Shown piece after piece: positions 6,961 to 9,974 of a stretch of 9,974 nucleotides of DNA. The stretch lies in assembly GCA_021545665.1 (NCBI GenBank), contig JAJRTX010000072.1, positions 1 through 9,974 of the forward strand, read 5' to 3'. The notes under the pieces were generated by a model. That model was given only the letters and a program-made list of their open reading frames with translations, was not told where the DNA came from and did not search any database. The position numbers were made by a program, and so were the translations under genes. The stretch is from Zetaproteobacteria bacterium. Lineage in GTDB: Bacteria; Pseudomonadota; Zetaproteobacteria; Mariprofundales; Mariprofundaceae. Every line of letters starts with the position of its first letter. Positions within the stretch are counted from its first letter, which is position 1.

Positions 6961-7152
6961 TCAAAGATCATAGTTCTGCATAAAACCAGCCGATTTGAAC
7001 AGGTTGATACCCACTGGCGTTATGTGGACGAGGTCTGTAATATTCCAAAGGTTGGTCACACTGCCACCTGCCACTTGTGGCAGTGGTCTTAAAACCAAAC
7101 GCTGTTGAGGTAAATCATAAGTAAAGCCCATCCCCTCAATCACCATTGGCAA
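6961..7152 (-). CDS. unrecognised 63-codon ORF, probably a gene remnant
   Basis: An open frame on the minus strand from a TTG (7152, preceded directly by an in-frame TGA) to TGA at 6961. An internal ATG at 7146 (MVIEGMGFTYDL) is another possible start. The product is moderately hydrophobic, with stretches QVAGGSVTNLWNITDLVHIT and PVGINLFKSAGFMQNYDL that read like real protein rather than shadow translation. I do not recognise a family. There is no Shine-Dalgarno, and its first codons overlap the -35 box of the dnaQ promoter on the other strand, which argues for a decayed 3' fragment of a longer gene. It may belong to an inserted element whose end could lie near 6867 (GGGCCTGTTAACAC). Confidence 0.25.
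   Translation of the reverse strand: MPMVIEGMGFTYDLPQQRLVLRPLPQVAGGSVTNLWNITDLVHITPVGINLFKSAGFMQNYDL
7059..7085. repeat. 27-bp inverted repeat (9-bp arms)
   Basis: CACTGCCAC (7059-7067) and GTGGCAGTG (7077-7085) are perfect complements around a 9-nt loop, and the left arm overlaps a tandem CTGCCAC-CTGCCAC. It lies in the clpB-dnaQ gap. There is no U-tract on either side, so it is not a convincing terminator. Confidence 0.5.
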
Positions 7153-7173
7153 TCAGCTCAACTTGATTATACT
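7146..7173 (+). promoter_or_regulatory. strong sigma-70 type promoter of dnaQ, predicted leaderless
   Basis: TTGGCA (7146-7151), a 16-nt spacer, then TATACT (7168-7173): each box matches 5 of 6 consensus bases. The dnaQ ATG begins 7 nt beyond the -10 box, which is where transcription normally starts, and no Shine-Dalgarno is present. The mRNA should therefore begin at or within a base or two of the A of AUG. Confidence 0.65.
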
Positions 7174-7179
7174 TCCCGC

Positions 7180-7917
7180 ATGCGCTTGATCATGCTGGAT
7201 ACAGAAACAACTGGCTTATCCCCTCTTAATGGTGATCGCATGGTTGAGATCGGTGCCATCGAAGTTCGCCACCGCACTGTACAGTCAGAGAGAAAATTTC
7301 ATTATATTCTAAACCCTGAGCGTCATATCCCTGAAGTGGTGGTGCGTATCCACGGCATTGATAATGCCAAAGTCAAAGATAAGCCGGTATTTAAAGATAT
7401 TGCCCGGGAGTTTCTGGATTTTATCGAGGACGCTACGCTGGTTATTCATAATGCTTCTTTCGATCTGGCTTTTATCATGAATGAACTGTATCTGAATGGA
7501 TTTGACAGCATTAAACATATGCCGGTGATTGATACTCTGGCTTTTGCACGCAAGAAACATCCCCATCAGAGAAATAATCTCGACGCCCTGTGTGATCGCT
7601 ACAACATCGAACGCGGTCACCGTGGTCTGCATGGTGCCCTGCTTGATTCAAAGCTACTGGCTGAAGTATATCTGGCCATGACCGGAGGCCGTCAGTTTTC
7701 TCTCAGTATGGATATACCCAGTCAGCCAGCTTCAAGTTTTGTGCAACTTCCCGAACACTCAAGGAGCCGTGACGAACAGGCCGAAACTGCCGGTTTAACA
7801 AAACGTAAGGCCTTGCCGATCCTCGTAGATGAACATGCGGCACATCAAACCATGATGGAACGCATCCATAAGGAAAGTGAAGGTAAGTCTATCTGGCAGC
7901 ATCCTGAAATCGCCTGA
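7180..7917 (+). CDS. dnaQ: DNA polymerase III epsilon subunit, 3'-5' proofreading exonuclease
   Basis: Removes misincorporated nucleotides as part of the replicative polymerase core with the alpha and theta subunits. The 245-residue protein (E. coli 243) has the three DEDDh motifs: Exo I LDTETTG (D7, E9), Exo II HNASFDLAF (D95) and Exo III HGALLDSK (H151, D156). Right after the nuclease domain, TGGRQFSLSM (169-177) sits where E. coli has its beta-clamp-binding TGGQTSMAF, so a clamp-binding motif is inferred there. The remaining tail (about 178-245) would be the flexible alpha-binding segment. MRLIMLDTETTG fits the family N-terminus and no upstream in-frame start is available, so the start is firm despite the missing Shine-Dalgarno. 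It is transcribed alone from the promoter at 7146-7173, and its stop touches the stop of a small opposite ORF. Confidence 0.96.
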   Translation: MRLIMLDTETTGLSPLNGDRMVEIGAIEVRHRTVQSERKFHYILNPERHIPEVVVRIHGIDNAKVKDKPVFKDIAREFLDFIEDATLVIHNASFDLAFIMNELYLNGFDSIKHMPVIDTLAFARKKHPHQRNNLDALCDRYNIERGHRGLHGALLDSKLLAEVYLAMTGGRQFSLSMDIPSQPASSFVQLPEHSRSRDEQAETAGLTKRKALPILVDEHAAHQTMMERIHKESEGKSIWQHPEIA

Positions 7918-8043
7918 TTAAGAATGCGTCTTACCCGGGGCAACTGTACTTTTCCCTGGCAGCAACCAGCCGAAAACCATCCAGACCAGCAGCACAAGCA
8001 GACCCAGTTCACTGAATAAAGGAATTTTTCCAGGCGAATGCAT
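7918..8043 (-). CDS. possible 41-residue single-pass membrane protein
   Basis: On the minus strand an open frame begins at ATG 8043 (or GTG 8052) and ends with TAA at 7918, immediately next to the dnaQ stop. The peptide has a polar start (MHSPGKIPLFSE), one strongly hydrophobic segment (LGLLVLLVWMVFGWLL, about residues 13-28) and a basic tail. This is the pattern of a small bitopic membrane protein. GAGAGG lies about 12 nt before the GTG, which is long for a Shine-Dalgarno. I do not recognise a family. It could be a real small gene or the surviving tail of a larger membrane gene. Confidence 0.35.
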   Translation of the reverse strand: MHSPGKIPLFSELGLLVLLVWMVFGWLLPGKSTVAPGKTHS

Positions 8044-8277
8044 CAACTGCACAATAAAATATGTCCTCTCATATTACTTATCCACTTCACTTCACATATT
8101 TTAGCACAAGATCAACCATTCACCACCGTCAGGAACATTCATCTTTGCCAGTAATCAATGTTTTTTTATATTACCCCTTCCATAGCTTTCTTATTACTAG
8201 ACATGGATCCCATGATTTGCAAACCAGGGTACCCTCTCTGGCTTCGCCATTCACCTTGTACTTTGTGACTGACTGAA
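8044..8277. other. intergenic region downstream of cysC, no gene recognised
   Basis: This stretch holds no ORF I can support. A 10-bp palindrome AGGGTACCCT lies near 8227-8236 and a T-rich run (TTTTTTTATA) near 8161-8170, but no G/C-rich hairpin abuts a U-tract, so no clear terminator for cysC is seen. A minus-strand frame running out of the cysC 3' end toward 8166 looks like a shadow of cysC plus chance. Confidence 0.4.
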
Positions 8278-8892
8278 TCAATCAGCAACCACCCCGATCC
8301 TTTTAAGATAAGCGATTGTCTGCTCAACGCAGCTTTCCAGAGACTGCGAACCGGTATCAACGACAAGTTCAGGACTTTCAGGTTCTTCATAGGGAGAGGA
8401 AATACCGGTGAAATTCTTGATCTCTCCTGTTCTGGCACGGGCATAAAGTCCTTTCACATCCCTCGATTCACACACTTCAACAGAAGCGCGGCAATAGATT
8501 TCGATGAAATCTTCATCCTTAACCAAGGCGCGCACTTTATCGCGATCACTTCGGAATGGAGAGATAAATGCAGTCATTGCAACGACGCCCGATTCAATGA
8601 TCAGTTTAGCCATTTCACCAATGCGCCTGATATTCTCCTGTCTGTCTGCATCCGAAAAACCTAAATCTGAACAAAGGCCATGCCGAACATTGTCACCATC
8701 AAAGACAAAGGTGCGAATTGCCAATTGATGTAACTCTTCTTCAACAGCATGTGCGAGTGTTGACTTTCCGGAACCAGAGAGACCTGTGAACCAGAGAACA
8801 ATACTGCGATGGCTATTTTGAATTTCTCTTCTCGTGCGCGTCACTGTCGCCTGATGCCAGACTACATTACTACTTTTTTTCTGAGTGCTCAT
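8278..8892 (-). CDS. cysC: adenylylsulfate (APS) kinase
   Basis: Phosphorylates adenosine 5'-phosphosulfate at the 3' position with ATP to give PAPS, the sulfate donor for assimilation and sulfotransferases. The 204-residue protein has the P-loop GLSGSGKS (37-44), the APS-binding [10 protein letters not shown] (64-73), the FISPFRSDR segment with the conserved serine at 111, and the C-terminal lid [20 protein letters not shown] (150-169). Length matches single-domain CysC (about 200 aa), with no ATP-sulfurylase fusion. The frame is open 27 codons further, but AAAGGAG lies about 10 nt before the ATG at 8892 and [13 protein letters not shown] is the usual CysC start. No cysD, cysN or cysH lies in the window. 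The upstream neighbour is a broken polysaccharide sugar-transferase gene, so PAPS for a sulfated surface polysaccharide is possible but inferred. Confidence 0.95.
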   Translation of the reverse strand: MSTQKKSSNVVWHQATVTRTRREIQNSHRSIVLWFTGLSGSGKSTLAHAVEEELHQLAIRTFVFDGDNVRHGLCSDLGFSDADRQENIRRIGEMAKLIIESGVVAMTAFISPFRSDRDKVRALVKDEDFIEIYCRASVEVCESRDVKGLYARARTGEIKNFTGISSPYEEPESPELVVDTGSQSLESCVEQTIAYLKRIGVVAD

Positions 8893-8942
8893 AAAATCTG
8901 AACTCCTTTTATTTCTGCGGCCTATCCTAACGCGCATGGAGG

Positions 8943-8985
8943 TTTTCCACCCCATGATGCAACTAATTACCATGGGGTGGGAAAA
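8943..8985. repeat. strong imperfect hairpin in the cysC 5' leader
   Basis: TTTTCCACCCCATG (8943-8956) pairs with CATGGGGTGGGAAAA (8971-8985) around a 14-nt loop: a 14-bp stem with one bulged G. It lies about 50 nt upstream of the cysC start, between it and the sugar-transferase remnant. No U-tract follows on the minus strand, so it is not a normal intrinsic terminator. It could be the old intergenic structure of the polysaccharide locus, a leader regulator, or a small repeat element. Confidence 0.55.
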
Positions 8986-9024
8986 ATCATGCAGGAGCGT
9001 TGTTTATTTCATGTTAAAACCAGG

Positions 9025-9207
9025 CTAATAAGCATTCTTTGACAGCAGTGTGTAAACAGTTTTGAGCATAATACGAACATCAAGCCAGATCGAGCAGTTA
9101 TTGATGTAGATAAGATCATACTCCATACGTTTTTCCATCTTATCAAGAGTATCAATTTCACCACGACAGCCATTCACTTGTGCCATTAACCCGGCAATCA
9201 ATTTTAG
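9025..9207 (-). pseudogene. C-terminal remnant of an undecaprenyl-phosphate sugar transferase (WcaJ/EpsE type)
   Basis: The last ~60 codons of a bacterial sugar transferase of the polyisoprenyl-phosphate hexose-1-phosphate transferase family, which begins assembly of exopolysaccharide or O-antigen repeat units at the inner membrane. Diagnostic residues are AQVNGCRGEIDTLDKMEKR, then EYDLIYINNCSIWLDVRI and the typical C-terminal KNAY stop. The usual KPGITGWAQVNG has become KLIAGLMAQVNG, so the edge is eroded. Everything upstream (membrane helices and most of the catalytic domain) is absent, replaced by the IS630 remnant whose stop lies at 9213. An ATG at 9216 keeps an open frame of 63 codons, but no functional enzyme can result. 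Confidence 0.8.
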
Positions 9208-9212
9208 TGTAT

Positions 9213-9599
9213 TCATACAGCATAAGCAATTTTTGAATATTCAAAATATTTCATTACTCTTGCGGGGAATTTTTGTAACTTCATCATGTGAGACTGTACT
9301 ATTTTTTTGAGTTGATTTGCATTTCTAGCTGGCGATTGTGAATGCACTCCGGCTTTCAGATCATAGTTCAAATATTCATCAGGATTTCTTTCAGGAGAGT
9401 AGGCAGGAAGAAAAAAGAGTTCGATTTTATCGGTGTAATCCTGTAACTACTTCTTAACCACTTTTGCATAATAGACTCGTAAATTATCTAAAATAAGAAA
9501 TATCTTTCTATCCGCTCCCTGCATCAATTGCTTAAGAAACGTAATGAGTCTTTTCGCGTTCATATTGTCTGTATAAGCTGAATAGCCTGTTCCTTTTAC
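9213..9599 (-). mobile_element. IS630-family transposase, C-terminal remnant with an in-frame stop
   Basis: On the minus strand a long reading, interrupted by a single TAG (9447-9449, probably from TGG), gives the C-terminal half of an IS630/Tc1-type DDE transposase. It includes YTDNMNAKRLITFLKQL, KIFLILDNLRVYY (second catalytic Asp) and LFFLPAYSPERNPDEYLNYD (third catalytic residue, Glu). The KLQKFPARVMKYFEYSKIAYA ending is typical of the family. It stops with TGA at 9213. The N-terminal HTH region and the first catalytic Asp are missing, because the reading meets an IS5-type transposase fragment near 9580-9599. No terminal repeats or TA duplication were identified. It is inactive. Confidence 0.85.
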
Positions 9600-9826
9600 A
9601 ACTCATTAAATACCCGTTCCAGGACGCTTTTCCTGGCCCAGCGGTTTATACGGGTATAGATCGTATGCCAGTTGCCATACTTCTTTGGTAAACCGCACCA
9701 CTTACACCCATGCTCAGCCACATACAAAATGGCATTGAGAGCTTGTAGGTTTCTAATAGTTACATTCCCCCATGGACGAGACGTGACATGGGAGATCTGT
9801 TTGAATTGATTATATGTTAACTGCAT
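9580..9826 (-). mobile_element. IS5-family (IS427-like) transposase, N-terminal remnant
   Basis: Starting at ATG 9826, the 76 sense codons match the N-terminal domain (DUF4096-type) of IS5-family, IS427-group transposases: NLQALNAILYVAEHGCKWCG, then LPKKYGNWHTIYTRINRWAR and SVLERVFNEL. The TAA at 9596-9598 replaces the usual glutamine codon, since the reading goes on as KEQAIQ, as in intact relatives (LQKEQ). The match then ends abruptly near 9580, where the IS630-type reading takes over. No catalytic DDE residues remain. The orientation is the same as the IS630 piece. It is a dead fragment, either a deletion fusion of two elements or one inserted into the other. Confidence 0.85.
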
Positions 9827-9860
9827 GGATTAATTACATATTATTCAGTTAGTAATGGGA

Positions 9861-9950
9861 TGGTCCGTCCCGCTCCCCAACGGCATCGCAATGTGCCAAA
9901 ATAAAAATGTCCAGTGAGGGCAATTTATTTAAAAGGAGCGAGACGAACCA
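9861..9950. repeat. 16-bp inverted repeat (14/16) flanking a 58-bp spacer
   Basis: TGGTCCGTCCCGCTCC (9861-9876) pairs with GGAGCGAGACGAACCA (9935-9950) at 14 of 16 positions. The arms could be ends of a 90-bp miniature element, or the terminal repeat and leader of an insertion sequence whose gene starts at 9950. No target-site duplication is obvious. In RNA the right arm contains the GGAG of the Shine-Dalgarno and the A of the following AUG. Confidence 0.6.
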
Positions 9951-9974
9951 TGAACAATTATAGCGAGAGAGAAG
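9950..9974 (+). CDS. start of an unidentified gene, cut by window end
   Basis: ATG at 9950 follows AAAAGGAG with an 11-nt gap, and the visible codons give MNNYSERE before the window ends. Eight residues are too few for identification. Position next to transposase debris and overlap with an inverted-repeat arm suggest a mobile-element gene, but that is inference. Confidence 0.45.

Noticed and set aside
8166..8444. 92-codon minus-strand frame crossing the cysC 3' end
   Set aside because: Most of it overlaps cysC in another frame, and the part beyond the cysC stop has no start signal or recognisable motif.
1..9974. CRISPR array, tRNA or rRNA genes, phage structural genes, toxin-antitoxin pair
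   Set aside because: No regularly spaced repeats, no cloverleaf or rRNA-like sequence, and no paired small ORFs with toxin or antitoxin features were seen.

Overview
The window looks like a chromosomal segment of a Gram-negative proteobacterium of moderate G+C content. The evidence is a pntA-type transhydrogenase, a sigma-32-like promoter in front of clpB, a proteobacterial DnaQ, a CHCC zinc-finger mini-protein and a soluble class I cytochrome c. The genus cannot be fixed from sequence alone. An iron-oxidising or other marine proteobacterium is a guess only.

Left part (1-3290): the 5' end of pntA leaves the window on the minus strand. A folB-folK pair (folate biosynthesis, minus) overlaps by one base. 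Divergent from folB is a 57-codon CHCC zinc-finger gene on the plus strand. It converges on a minus-strand pair in which a DHH phosphoesterase gene overlaps the start of rlmB by 14 nt.

Middle (3291-7917): a soluble cytochrome c gene has decayed, with a frameshift at an A5 run and an apparent deletion near the signal peptide. A hairpin terminator follows. Next comes intact clpB, preceded by a sigma-32-type promoter and a 14-bp perfect palindrome. The clpB-dnaQ gap (about 6712-7145) holds no intact gene, only weak coding remnants and inverted repeats. dnaQ runs on the plus strand from a strong sigma-70-type promoter placed so that its mRNA should be leaderless.

Right part (7918-9974): a tiny possible membrane-protein ORF converges on dnaQ. 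Then come cysC (APS kinase) and a strong hairpin in its leader. Upstream of cysC is a graveyard: the last ~60 codons of an exopolysaccharide sugar transferase, an IS630-type transposase C-terminus carrying a nonsense codon, and an IS5 (IS427-like) transposase N-terminus carrying another. The window ends on the first codons of a plus-strand gene whose Shine-Dalgarno and start lie inside one arm of a 16-bp inverted repeat.

Most genes are ordinary housekeeping functions, and no complete novel multi-gene system is visible. The parts worth a second look are regulatory (clpB, dnaQ, the last gene) and the remnants: the broken cytochrome, the IS5/IS630 chimera, the interrupted polysaccharide gene next to cysC, and the unexplained clpB-dnaQ gap.
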